A DNA stretch of 37,668 nt from Ardenticatenaceae bacterium. GTDB lineage: Bacteria; Chloroflexota; Anaerolineae; Promineifilales; Promineifilaceae. This document shows positions 1 through 8,373 of this stretch, in pieces; the stretch's first letter is position 1; the number at the start of each line of letters is the position of its first letter. Where the stretch lies: assembly GCA_011525915.1 (NCBI GenBank), contig WYBM01000101.1:1-37668 (forward strand), read 5' to 3'. The notes beneath the pieces are model-generated. The model ran no database searches and had not been told where the DNA came from. It was given only the letters and a program-made list of their open reading frames with translations. A program made the translations under genes and the position numbers.

Positions 1-672
1 AACCTGGGCAACCTTATGCAGAAGCAGGGTGATTATGATCAGGCCAAAGATTTATATGAAAAAGCACTGACACAGGCTCAGGAACGAGGTTATATTTCTA
101 TCATCAGCAGCATCCTGTCACATTTAGGAGAAATAGCCCAAAATCTTGGCAATTATGAACAGGCAAAGGAATTCTACTGGGAAGGATTAAAGCTGGCTCA
201 AGAATGCCAGATCAACGACACAATAAGCCAGTTATTAGCTGGTTTAGGTGAAGTGCTTGGTTTAAGTGGGGAGAGCGAACAAGCAACTGCCTGCCTCTCA
301 AGCGGGTTGGAGCAAGCACGTGAGATTAGAAATGAAGTAGATATTTGTACTATCTTAAACAAATGGGGACAGTTTCAACTGAATCTTCAACAGATCGACT
401 TGGCCTACGAGGCATTTTCTGAGTCTTTGACAATTGCTGTTGCCGCGGGCTTTCAAGAATTGGTCGCCATGGCCTCATTTGGTTTAGCCCAAGCCGAATT
501 CAAGAAAGGTAATCTAGCAGACGCGTATCATAAAGGCTATCAGAGCCTTTCGCTCTTAACAGCAATGGGTCATAAAGATTCAGAAAAGGTGGCAGAATGG
601 CTGGAGACCAGAGGATTTCAGGAGCAAGTCTCCGACCCGCCTATAAAAGCAGTCAACATGAACTTTAAGTAA
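1..672 (+). CDS. Tetratricopeptide repeat protein, C-terminal part (5' end outside window)
   Basis: The frame is open to the left edge, so the ATG at 16 is probably internal and the gene starts upstream. The visible residues form about five helix-turn-helix units of roughly 40 residues, with TPR hallmarks such as LGNYEQAKEFYWEGLKLA and the A-x-x-x-Y/F-x-x-x-L spacing. The 40-residue period is the type found in the C-terminal sensor arms of NB-ARC/AfsR-like or LuxR-like ATPase regulators. The enzymatic or DNA-binding part is not visible, so that link is inference. There are no membrane segments. The gene is more AT-rich than the rest of the window and contains no ACGGCCGT octamer. The role is probably protein-protein interaction. 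The TPR call is firm; the full protein's function is unknown. Confidence 0.8.
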   Translation, partial: NLGNLMQKQGDYDQAKDLYEKALTQAQERGYISIISSILSHLGEIAQNLGNYEQAKEFYWEGLKLAQECQINDTISQLLAGLGEVLGLSGESEQATACLSSGLEQAREIRNEVDICTILNKWGQFQLNLQQIDLAYEAFSESLTIAVAAGFQELVAMASFGLAQAEFKKGNLADAYHKGYQSLSLLTAMGHKDSEKVAEWLETRGFQEQVSDPPIKAVNMNFK

Positions 673-693
673 TAATCGCTGTCACAGAAGTTA

Positions 694-719
694 TTGCCCC
701 TACCAAAGGGCAAATTTTT
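694..719 (+). terminator. Probable weak intrinsic terminator of the TPR gene
   Basis: A six-base-pair stem (TTGCCC at 694-699 with GGGCAA at 708-713) with an eight-base loop is followed by A and five T. It lies 22 bases after the stop codon. The stem is short, so it may be inefficient. Confidence 0.5.
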
Positions 720-734
720 AAGTTTTAGTGTCAT

Positions 735-767
735 TAACGGCCGTCGGTTTTTGATGGACGGCCGTTA
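735..767. repeat. Inverted repeat built from two ACGGCCGT octamers
   Basis: TAACGGCCGTC (735-745) and GACGGCCGTTA (757-767) are perfect 11-base inverted copies separated by 11 bases. Each arm contains one of the window's iterated octamers. No T-run follows, so this is not a standard terminator, although a hairpin of this strength could act as one or as an mRNA end. Confidence 0.8.
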
Positions 768-855
768 CAACCACCTGCCTGAAACGACGTATAATCAGGT
801 ATCAGCCTGCTGCATAGATAGATTATCTGGTCAGCCTGTCATCACAATTGACAGT

Positions 856-896
856 AAAGAGCGCTAACAGTATAGCCATCGTGGTTATCGCTCTTT
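856..896. repeat. Hairpin upstream of the SPFH genes
   Basis: AAAGAGCG (856-863) pairs with CGCTCTTT (889-896), and an inner CCA/TGG pairing closes the loop. It ends 56 bases before the SPFH start. A second short stem (GGCTTG at 913-918 with CAAGCC at 930-935) sits just before the ribosome binding site. Either could be a regulatory leader structure; no factor is recognisable. Confidence 0.45.
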
Positions 897-952
897 GTAG
901 TTAATTGTTTTGGGCTTGTACCTGGTTTGCAAGCCACGTTTAGGAGAGGACT

Positions 953-2542
953 ATGACCAGTAATATCCAAAACTTCGTGCGTACGGCCGCTACCATTGTT
1001 CAATCTGAAGAGTTTGAGCAGTTTAAGATTGACGCCCGAGATTTCCTGTCGGCGCGCCAGCGGGGAGATACGGCCGATACCCAGATCTCACAAATGGTGG
1101 CTACCCTGGAAGAGGCGGCTGAAATCCTTAATCGCAGCTTCCCTAAAGAAGACAACACCACCCAAAGTTATACCAACGTTATTTCGCCGGTGGTGATTCC
1201 TAAAGGCTCAGGTACGTTGTTTTATCTCATTGTGCCCTTTGTCCTGGGGATCGTGGGGTTCTTGGGCTGGTCTCTCAGCCGGTTAACCAATGTTTTTATT
1301 GATTGGTTTGGGGTGCAAACAGGCCCCAGCATCTTTTTTGGTGCCCATTACTGGGTGCTGCTGCTTATCCTGACGGCGTTTATCATTATTCGCAGCCGGG
1401 TTGTTATGGTGCCCGATGGATGCAAGGCGCTCATCACCCGCTTCGGCAAGTTAGAAGAAGTGGTTGGTCCTGGCCAGAAATACTTGGGCATTGGCCCCAC
1501 CAGTTGGCGGCGCAAGGTCAGCTACATTGTCAACGTCACCAAAGAGTATCCCTATAATGCGCCCATTCGGGAAGCGCCTACTTCTGGCCGGGTTAATGCT
1601 TCTGTGGACCTGTTCCTACAATTTCGCATCGAAGACCCGGAAGAGTTTATCTTCCGCCTGGGCGGCGTGAATGGCTTTTCGGAAAAGCTGCATCATGCCA
1701 TCAGCGAAGTGACACGGGCGCTCATCTATGAGCAGCGGGCGGCAGATATTTATGATCTGGTGGGCGAAAGTACCCAATCGGTGCTGGATACCCTTAACCG
1801 GCAGTTTGCACACGCTGTGCGTTTTGTGAATGCCAATATCACCCATGCAGAGCCTTCCAGCCAGGAGTACCGTATTGACCTGGCAGCCCCGGAAGTGGTG
1901 AAGGTGGCTAAGGAAGCTTATACCTACCAATATGAACTTAACTTACGCAAAAGCCAGGATGAGGGTGATATGAACCGTGATCTGGCTGAACTGCGGCAGA
2001 CCCTGTCTGAAATTCGGGCAGAGATCGCTACGCATCAGGCTCAAATTGACACCGCCCATGAAAAGGCGGTCAACAAGGCCAATGCCTACGCCCGGCAGCT
2101 GCTGATCGAGGCGGAAAGTGAGGCCAAAGCCAACGCCGCCCTGTTAGAAGCGCAGGCCTTAGATATCCGCACCGTTAATAGTGCCTATTACCCGGAAATA
2201 TTGGAATACCGCTACAAGCAGGAAATTCTGGACAAAGTAGAGGCGATTGCTGATCGCCTGCCCAAATTGGTGAACCTGGGCGCCGCCGAAGAGAATCACA
2301 TTGACTTTATGGCCGTGGCCCGGGAGATGTTGGGCGTGGAAGACAAACCACTCTATACCCAGGAAGACATTCGGGCCATCCAGGGCCGCGCTGACCAGAT
2401 CATGAAGCGCATCAAGGAACGAATGAGCCAGCTTGATGATCTGGTAGAAGATAAAGAACAGTTGATGAGCGTCAATGAGATCGATCCGGTTATGGATGAC
2501 CCGGAGCTGGCGCAAGCGGTATTGGTAGGGAAGACGTCATAA
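953..2542 (+). CDS. SPFH/band 7 membrane protein, first of a tandem pair
   Basis: 529 residues, starting at ATG 953 behind AGGAGAGG at 942-949. A soluble helical N-terminus (1-80) is followed by two hydrophobic helices (about 88-112 and 132-149). An SPFH domain comes next (about 150-315, beginning VVMVPDGCKALITRFGKL), then a long charged coiled coil rich in Ala, Glu and Arg (about 316-410) and a helical tail to 529. SPFH proteins such as stomatin, HflK/HflC and flotillin form large oligomeric membrane rings or cages and often control membrane proteases. A second SPFH gene starts 27 bases downstream, so the two are probably co-transcribed and may form a mixed ring, as HflK and HflC do. No FtsH or NfeD gene is adjacent. 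The family is sure; the partner and role are inferred. Confidence 0.85.
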   Translation: MTSNIQNFVRTAATIVQSEEFEQFKIDARDFLSARQRGDTADTQISQMVATLEEAAEILNRSFPKEDNTTQSYTNVISPVVIPKGSGTLFYLIVPFVLGIVGFLGWSLSRLTNVFIDWFGVQTGPSIFFGAHYWVLLLILTAFIIIRSRVVMVPDGCKALITRFGKLEEVVGPGQKYLGIGPTSWRRKVSYIVNVTKEYPYNAPIREAPTSGRVNASVDLFLQFRIEDPEEFIFRLGGVNGFSEKLHHAISEVTRALIYEQRAADIYDLVGESTQSVLDTLNRQFAHAVRFVNANITHAEPSSQEYRIDLAAPEVVKVAKEAYTYQYELNLRKSQDEGDMNRDLAELRQTLSEIRAEIATHQAQIDTAHEKAVNKANAYARQLLIEAESEAKANAALLEAQALDIRTVNSAYYPEILEYRYKQEILDKVEAIADRLPKLVNLGAAEENHIDFMAVAREMLGVEDKPLYTQEDIRAIQGRADQIMKRIKERMSQLDDLVEDKEQLMSVNEIDPVMDDPELAQAVLVGKTS

Positions 2543-2569
2543 GGTCGTTACCTGTTACGGAGATAAAAA

Positions 2570-3871
2570 ATGGCTGTTAGTAGAAACTTTTCACGTATTA
2601 AAGAGGTCGTCACCACGTGGGACAGTGTGCAGCGCGTGCTGCGCGCCGGGGATCGTGGGGCGTTGGTCCCGGTGGTTATTCCTAAAGATAAACGCCAGCT
2701 GTGGGGACCGTTTTGGATAGGTGTGGCTGTTTATATGGCTGTCACCAGCTTCTGGAGCTTTTGGCGCTTGGGTTTCCCTTTTGCCTTGCTCATGGCCATT
2801 CTAAGCGGCGCCTTTTTTGCCGCCATCGGGGGCATTGTGTGGTGGCGCAGCGCCCGGGTGGAAATTGAACAGGGAACAACCGGGGTCGTCTCTAAATGGG
2901 GGAAGATCGTTGGGGTTATGGGGCCGGGCCGAAAGTTTTTATGGTGGCCCTGGGACAAAGTGGAGTTTATTGTAGATACCTCTACGGAAATTCCCTACAC
3001 CGCGCCGGTGCTGGCCTGCCCTACCAAAGAAAACGTGCCGCTGCGCTCCATTGAGTTTTTCCTTAAATTCCGTATCGAGGAGCCGGTAAAATTTGTGCGG
3101 CGCATTGGCGCCAGTAACTTTGACGTGGTGCTCAGCAGCGCCGTGCAAGATGCCATCCGCCGCCGCAGCCGCCAGGTGGAAACCGCCAATGCGTATGATT
3201 TGCGCGGCAGCGACGTGGGTGATATGCAAGAAACTTTGAACCGGCAGCTAAGCGCCTACGGTGTGCGTATCACCGGTGCCAATATCCCAGATGTGCAGCT
3301 GCCGCAGCAATACCAGGACAATCTGTCTACCCGTGAGAAGATCGCCAAAGAGTTGGCCGCCTATGAAAAAGAGTGGGAGTTGGTCCGCAAACGGCGCCAG
3401 GATGCCTTGCTGTTGGAGATTGAACGGGCCAAGAAAGAGCGTGATGCCAAGCTGATCGCCGTGCAAGAAGCCATCAACAAGGCGCGTGAAGATGTGGCGC
3501 AGATGCTGCAAAAGAAAGAAGCCGAAGCCGAAAAAATCCGGTTAGAGATTGAAGCCGAAGGCCGGGCCAAACTTAAGTCTGCCGAAAATGAGGCACGGGC
3601 CTTACACCGGCTAGGCCGCTCTTACAAAGACAACCAGGCCGTTTTGCATTATCAGTTGGCTGTGCGCCGCCTGGATGTGGCTGAACACCTGGTGCGGCAG
3701 GCACCGCGCCCCATTGTGGTGAACCACAGCGCCAAATCAGACGAGACAACATTGTCTACCCTGTTACTGGCAAACTTGCTGCCAGAGGTGATAGCTGAAG
3801 GCCAAGACGGCCGTCGTGCGGCCATTGAATCTACGCTGGCGGAACCATATACCAGAGCCACTGGCAGTTGA
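2570..3871 (+). CDS. SPFH/band 7 membrane protein, second of a tandem pair
   Basis: 433 residues, ATG 2570. The architecture matches the preceding gene: a short N-terminal segment, two hydrophobic helices (about 47-65 and 69-91), an SPFH domain (about 95-250, with GTTGVVSKWGKIVGVMGPGR), then an uninterrupted charged coiled coil (about 255-350) with repeated KKE and EAE patterns. Both proteins share a VVIPK sequence before the first membrane helix (near 80-84 in the first protein, 35-39 here) and similar NRQL/NRQF turns, so the pair probably arose by duplication. It lacks the long C-terminal extension of its partner. One ACGGCCGT lies near the 3' end (3807). It probably co-assembles with the upstream protein in the cytoplasmic membrane. 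Function beyond the family is unknown. Confidence 0.83.
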   Translation: MAVSRNFSRIKEVVTTWDSVQRVLRAGDRGALVPVVIPKDKRQLWGPFWIGVAVYMAVTSFWSFWRLGFPFALLMAILSGAFFAAIGGIVWWRSARVEIEQGTTGVVSKWGKIVGVMGPGRKFLWWPWDKVEFIVDTSTEIPYTAPVLACPTKENVPLRSIEFFLKFRIEEPVKFVRRIGASNFDVVLSSAVQDAIRRRSRQVETANAYDLRGSDVGDMQETLNRQLSAYGVRITGANIPDVQLPQQYQDNLSTREKIAKELAAYEKEWELVRKRRQDALLLEIERAKKERDAKLIAVQEAINKAREDVAQMLQKKEAEAEKIRLEIEAEGRAKLKSAENEARALHRLGRSYKDNQAVLHYQLAVRRLDVAEHLVRQAPRPIVVNHSAKSDETTLSTLLLANLLPEVIAEGQDGRRAAIESTLAEPYTRATGS

Positions 3872-3883
3872 TGCCAATGGACA

Positions 3884-3965
3884 GTGCCCGGCACAAGGTG
3901 TTTAGCCCTATGCCGGGCACCACGACCTGCCAGGCGGCAGCCCTTTTGCCCTCGCTGCCCCCTGG
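3884..3965. repeat. Two consecutive hairpins between the SPFH pair and the DUF3800 gene
   Basis: GTGCCCGGCA (3884-3893) and TGCCGGGCAC (3911-3920) form a perfect ten-base-pair stem. A second stem pairs 3930-3941 with 3954-3965, with a single C-C mismatch. No T-run follows either. They probably end or separate the SPFH transcript from the next gene, whose GTG start lies 15 bases after the second stem. Confidence 0.6.
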
Positions 3966-3980
3966 CGGTAAAATGGCTGT

Positions 3981-4865
3981 GTGAGCCAGTCACCTGCCAC
4001 GCACATCGCTTTTGCCGATGAGACCAATTATAACCGGGGCAGTTACCCCGGTATTGCCCTGGTCAGTCTGGCGCGGGTTGAAGCCGGGCGCATGAAAGCT
4101 GAGTTGGCTCACCTGTTAACCTCTTGTGCCGTGCCGGAATTTAAGTGGGAAAAGCTGCACAGCGCCAAGCGCCGTTTTGCCGCCATGCGCCTGATCGAGT
4201 ATACCATTGAGCAGGCATTGGCCGGTGCCCTGCGTGTAGATGTATTAACATGGGATTTGGGTGACGGCCGTCACCGCGTCCCCAAACCGGATCGCATTGC
4301 CAATCTGCAGCGTATGTACTTTCACCTGTTTCACAACGTGCTGCGCCTGCGCTGGCCTGATGAGGTGGTCTGGCAGCTGCGCCCAGATGAGCACTCTGCC
4401 TTGGCCTGGCAGGAAATTCACCAATACCTGGAGCAGCATAACACGGCCGTCTCTGCGGAAGCCACCCGCTTACCCATAACAGGAGCTGATCTCAGTTACC
4501 GTAAAACATTTCACATTAAAGACATTGTGCCCTGCCAGTCTGACCATGAGCCGCTGGTGCAGCTGGCTGACCTGTTTGTAGGCATGGGGTCTTACTCGCG
4601 GGCGCACTATGCCCAATACCCGGTGTGGCAGCAGGGTCACAAAACCGGCCAGTTGTCCCTTCTTGGCCGCGAAGGTGATTTGAGCCACCGAGACCGGGAA
4701 CGGTGGCAGGTTATTGACGCGCTTTACCAGCAGTGCAAGTTAAAAAAGCTGGGCGTTAGCCTTAGCAGCCAGGCAGGTTTACGCACACACAATCCCCAGT
4801 TTCCCATCAATTTCTGGTGGTATGTGCCCCAACACCAGGCAGACAAAGCACCATCACGGCCGTGA
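3981..4865 (+). CDS. DUF3800 domain protein (RNase H-like fold)
   Basis: 294 residues from a GTG start at 3981; no upstream ATG exists in this frame and no strong ribosome site is visible. The N-terminal strand IAFADET (residues 9-15) carries the Asp-Glu-Ser/Thr-type motif that opens DUF3800 proteins, and LVQLADLFVG (192-201) is the second conserved acidic motif near the end. These acidic residues (D13, E14, D197) fit the RNase H-like fold assigned to the family, but the biochemical activity is not established. DUF3800 genes are often found in variable or defence-rich regions. Here the neighbours are an SPFH pair and a secreted repeat protein, which do not settle its role. An ACGGCCGT octamer overlaps the stop codon region (4856-4863). 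Family call good, function open. Confidence 0.72.
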   Translation: MSQSPATHIAFADETNYNRGSYPGIALVSLARVEAGRMKAELAHLLTSCAVPEFKWEKLHSAKRRFAAMRLIEYTIEQALAGALRVDVLTWDLGDGRHRVPKPDRIANLQRMYFHLFHNVLRLRWPDEVVWQLRPDEHSALAWQEIHQYLEQHNTAVSAEATRLPITGADLSYRKTFHIKDIVPCQSDHEPLVQLADLFVGMGSYSRAHYAQYPVWQQGHKTGQLSLLGREGDLSHRDRERWQVIDALYQQCKLKKLGVSLSSQAGLRTHNPQFPINFWWYVPQHQADKAPSRP

Positions 4866-4970
4866 CGGTTTTACAAACCCCTTACACTTCCACATTACAT
4901 CCCTAACAAACCTCATTCAGACTGCCTCTCATCTTGTCCTAAGCTTTATGACATCTCAAAGGAGGTCACT

Positions 4971-7900
4971 ATGAACAAAATCCCCCGTGGTTCTCAAAGA
5001 TTCTTAGGGTTGGGCGGCCTGGTCATGATCATGATGGCGCTGATCATGGCAGGTTTGCTGCCGGCACTAAGTGCAGCTTCAGCTGCCCCGCAGACAGTGG
5101 TTGCTGCCAATATGATCACCGGTACAGTCACAGACCCAAATGGCGGCTTGCCGCCGCTGCTGACCCTCGTACATTTGTTAACACCTGCTGGCAACAGCTT
5201 TGGCACTGCCCAGGTAGATGACAGCACTGGCACTTTTAGTCTGGGGCCGGTGCCCAACGGTAATTATATCCTTGTGGCTAAAGTGCCAGGCGAAAGCGCC
5301 TACACGCCTTCGCTGCCCGTTTCTGTTCACATGATGGGCAGCCCGGCGGATGTAGGTGTTATGGCCCTGACCTATCCAGCGGTCACTGGCACCGTGTACG
5401 CGCCGGATGGGGTGACGCCGGTCACGGCCGTGGTCACCGTTCACCGGCACGGGCATCTCATCCAGACCAACCATGCCCTCAGCGGCACCCTTAAACTGGG
5501 TGGGCTGCTCACTGGCACCTATCGTATCCAGGCACACCCGGCTACAAATGACCCCTACTGGTTGTCGCTGCCGCAGCCGCTGACGATAACTGCCGACCTT
5601 AGCCAGACCATCTCTCTGACGCTGCGCCCGGCCAACATCGCTGGCGTGGTCACCGACCCCCATGGTGTGCCTGTGAGCGGTGCGGTCGTCCATGTTTGGG
5701 GGCAAACCGGGGGCCAGCACCGGCGTGATGAGACCAGCGGTACCGGTTATTTTGCCATTGGTGATCTGGCGCCAGACGCCTACACCCTGGTGGCCGAACC
5801 CCCCTGGCACGCAGGCGGCCTGGTTCGCTCTGAGACGTTCACCTTCACCGTGCCGCCGGACTTTACGGATGCAGGCACTATCATGCTGCGCAGCGCACCT
5901 AAGGTCGTAGAAGGGGTGGTGGAAACAAATACCGGCATTCCGGTAGCCAACGCCCGTATCATCGCCAACCGGCTGGATCATCCAGGCCATCAGGAGACGC
6001 TTTCTGGTATAGACGGCGGCTACCTTTTGCGCCTGAGCGGCGGCCTGTGGGGGCTGACAGTAGAACCAACCGATAGTTCTAATCCTGGCCATTGGGTTTA
6101 CACAAATCCGCCGCTGTTGGTGCATTTTGATGATGACCTGGAGCCAGAGTTTAAGACGGTAAACTTTGAAGTGCTTACCGCCGATGCCACCGTCATAGGC
6201 AGTGTGGCCATGCCCGATGGCAGCCCGCCACCTTTTACCGTCACGGTGGGGCTGCGGAATAATGAAGGCCACGGCCGTCACACTACCCTTGCTCCGGCTG
6301 ATGGCAGCTTTGAACTGCACGTGCCTCACGGTAATTACATGTTGCACGTGCAGCCACATGATCCCGCCTACTTTGGCCCGCCACCGCAGCCTATCTATGC
6401 CCCTATCAGCGACACACTGAATGTAGGCACACTCACCCTCATTGAACGTGACGCCACCATCAGCGGTGTGGTGCAGAATGCCGCCGGTGAGGGTGTTGGT
6501 GGTGTAGGTGTAACGGCCTGGACGCGTGACCACCTGGGCACACAGACGATGACCAACCCAGATGGCAGCTATGTATTGGCCGTCTCGGCCGGGGAATGGC
6601 AGGCCAAACCACACACGCCGCCGGAAATGCCTTACGTTTATCTGGGCACGGCCGTGTCCGTTACCCTCACCAGCCAGCAGCATATCACCGGCGTCAACTT
6701 CACGTTGACCGAAGCCAACAACCAGGTTGCCGGCCAACTGGTTACCCTGCAAGGTCACCCGGTGGCCGCTGCCGGGTGGGCGGCCGCCGCCAATGAGGGC
6801 GGCCCGGTCAATGGTGCGCCTATTGATGGTGGCAGCTTTACCATCTACCTGCCCGATGGTGATTACCAGGTGGGTGTGCATCTGCCTTCTCGCAGCCACT
6901 GGATTCCCGGTGGGCCGCAGCCGGTTTCTGTCAGCGGCGGCCAGGTGGTGAGCCTGACCGTGCCGGTTATCCCCAAAAACGCACACATCATTGGCGCCTT
7001 GTGGGACCCCCGCCATGAAATTGTGCCTACCGGCGTCAACGGTCAGGTCATGGCAGACAACCCCTTCGCCTGGGTGAATGACGCCATTAACCCGGCCAAT
7101 GGCACTTATCACCTGGGGGTCAGCGCCGGATTATGGCATCTGAGCTATAACGTGGCCCCCTCTTCTGGGTATGTGCCGCTGGACCATCATACCATTGTGC
7201 CTTTGGAAGCAGGGCAAACGCTGGCCGTGCCGCTGCCGGTGGCGCAGAAGGACAGCCTCATCACCGGCGTTGTCTTAAAACCTGGCGGCGCCCCCATGCC
7301 AGGGGCCGTGGTGGTGGCCGATGGCCTGGGCGGCCAGATCGGCCAGGTGACGCTGCGTGCACAAACAGACAGCAATGGTGAATTTCGCTTGCATGTGCCT
7401 TACGGAGCTTACAACTTGCATGCCCACCATGCCGATGCGCCGAACATGTGGCTGCACCCGGCCCAACATGCTGTCATCGCCCGGCCGGGCCAACCCACAA
7501 CCGGCCTGGTATTACAGTTTCGTGAGCCGGATGTGACGTTAACAGGCACAGTATCACTAGCAGCCGAGGGGATGGGCGACGGCCGTGTGCACATCTGGGC
7601 CTATAGTGAAGATGGGGCGGCCACACATACGGCCGTGAGCCTGGGTGACACCTATGAGCTGGGCCTGCTCAGCAACATGCGCTGGCACATTGGCGCGGTG
7701 CTGGAAACACCCCACAGCTTCTATGCCGTTCGCACCCACATTGTCATGGGCAGCGGTGATGAAACGCTAAACCTGGCATTGGCCGGGCCGTTCCCCAAGC
7801 CGGGGCCGGTGGTGGTCACCTTTGATGCCTCACAGCCACAGCACGTGGCCTTGGCCGATGGTACAGACATCTTTATACCCGCCGGCGCCATGCCCGTAGC

Positions 7901-8270
7901 TGGCCAGGTGACACTGCACATTACGCCCATTGCCACCTTCCCACACCAGCATCACGCCCGGCTGTACAAATATGGCTATGCCTTTATTGCCACCGATGCA
8001 ACGGGCGCACCTATCACCAGCCACTTTAACCAGAACGTCATCATTCGCTTCAGCTACGATGAAGCCGCGCTGCACGAGCTGAACTTGCGGGAAGAGCGCT
8101 TAAAACCGGCGTATTACAGTACCTCTACCCAAAGCTGGACCATCCCTGACAGCTATGTAGTGGACACACAAAACAACCTGGTGACGATGCAGATCGACCA
8201 CTTTACCGACTTTAGTTTATTAAACGGCACGGCCGTGTACGAGGTCATGCTGCCGCTTGTGAGCCGGTAA
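4971..8270 (+). CDS. Secreted protein with about ten carboxypeptidase-regulatory-like repeats
   Basis: 1099 residues, ATG 4971 behind a near-perfect AAAGGAGG ribosome site. A signal peptide (1-40, hydrophobic stretch then LSAASAAP) indicates Sec export. About ten repeats of 75-100 residues follow (roughly 48-935). Each opens with I/V-x-G-x-V, continues with G-x-P-V-x-G-A-x-V, and has an inner DG-x-(Y/F)-x-L strand and a G-x-Y-x-L strand, as in CarboxypepD_reg/SpaA-like beta-sandwiches. The C-terminal domain (about 940-1090) contains DGTDIFIPAGAM and resembles ZU5-like surface modules. The protein ends in VMLPLVSR, a hydrophobic tail that may be a sorting signal. There are no catalytic motifs, so a structural or adhesive cell-surface role is most likely. 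Seven ACGGCCGT octamers are dispersed in the gene. It is probably monocistronic, given the terminator behind it. Confidence 0.8.
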   Translation: MNKIPRGSQRFLGLGGLVMIMMALIMAGLLPALSAASAAPQTVVAANMITGTVTDPNGGLPPLLTLVHLLTPAGNSFGTAQVDDSTGTFSLGPVPNGNYILVAKVPGESAYTPSLPVSVHMMGSPADVGVMALTYPAVTGTVYAPDGVTPVTAVVTVHRHGHLIQTNHALSGTLKLGGLLTGTYRIQAHPATNDPYWLSLPQPLTITADLSQTISLTLRPANIAGVVTDPHGVPVSGAVVHVWGQTGGQHRRDETSGTGYFAIGDLAPDAYTLVAEPPWHAGGLVRSETFTFTVPPDFTDAGTIMLRSAPKVVEGVVETNTGIPVANARIIANRLDHPGHQETLSGIDGGYLLRLSGGLWGLTVEPTDSSNPGHWVYTNPPLLVHFDDDLEPEFKTVNFEVLTADATVIGSVAMPDGSPPPFTVTVGLRNNEGHGRHTTLAPADGSFELHVPHGNYMLHVQPHDPAYFGPPPQPIYAPISDTLNVGTLTLIERDATISGVVQNAAGEGVGGVGVTAWTRDHLGTQTMTNPDGSYVLAVSAGEWQAKPHTPPEMPYVYLGTAVSVTLTSQQHITGVNFTLTEANNQVAGQLVTLQGHPVAAAGWAAAANEGGPVNGAPIDGGSFTIYLPDGDYQVGVHLPSRSHWIPGGPQPVSVSGGQVVSLTVPVIPKNAHIIGALWDPRHEIVPTGVNGQVMADNPFAWVNDAINPANGTYHLGVSAGLWHLSYNVAPSSGYVPLDHHTIVPLEAGQTLAVPLPVAQKDSLITGVVLKPGGAPMPGAVVVADGLGGQIGQVTLRAQTDSNGEFRLHVPYGAYNLHAHHADAPNMWLHPAQHAVIARPGQPTTGLVLQFREPDVTLTGTVSLAAEGMGDGRVHIWAYSEDGAATHTAVSLGDTYELGLLSNMRWHIGAVLETPHSFYAVRTHIVMGSGDETLNLALAGPFPKPGPVVVTFDASQPQHVALADGTDIFIPAGAMPVAGQVTLHITPIATFPHQHHARLYKYGYAFIATDATGAPITSHFNQNVIIRFSYDEAALHELNLREERLKPAYYSTSTQSWTIPDSYVVDTQNNLVTMQIDHFTDFSLLNGTAVYEVMLPLVSR

Positions 8271-8278
8271 ACAGCACG

Positions 8279-8322
8279 TGAGATTGGGAGAGTAAAACTC
8301 CCAATCTCATACTTTTTCTTTT
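8279..8322 (+). terminator. Strong intrinsic terminator after the secreted repeat protein
   Basis: A perfect 12-base-pair stem (8279-8290 with 8298-8309), with GATTGGGAG in the left arm and a seven-base loop, is followed by a T-rich tract (8313-8322). It starts nine bases after the stop codon. Confidence 0.93.
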
Positions 8323-8373
8323 GCCCCACCTCTCTGCCATGATATGTTATACTCCCTTTAGGAGAGTGTGCTC

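Noticed and set aside
5178..7112. A 644-codon open frame on the minus strand inside the secreted repeat protein gene
   Set aside because: It lies wholly antisense to a gene with a signal peptide, regular repeats, a strong ribosome site and a terminator. Its translation shows no domain and an odd His/Arg/Gln-rich composition typical of an antisense shadow.
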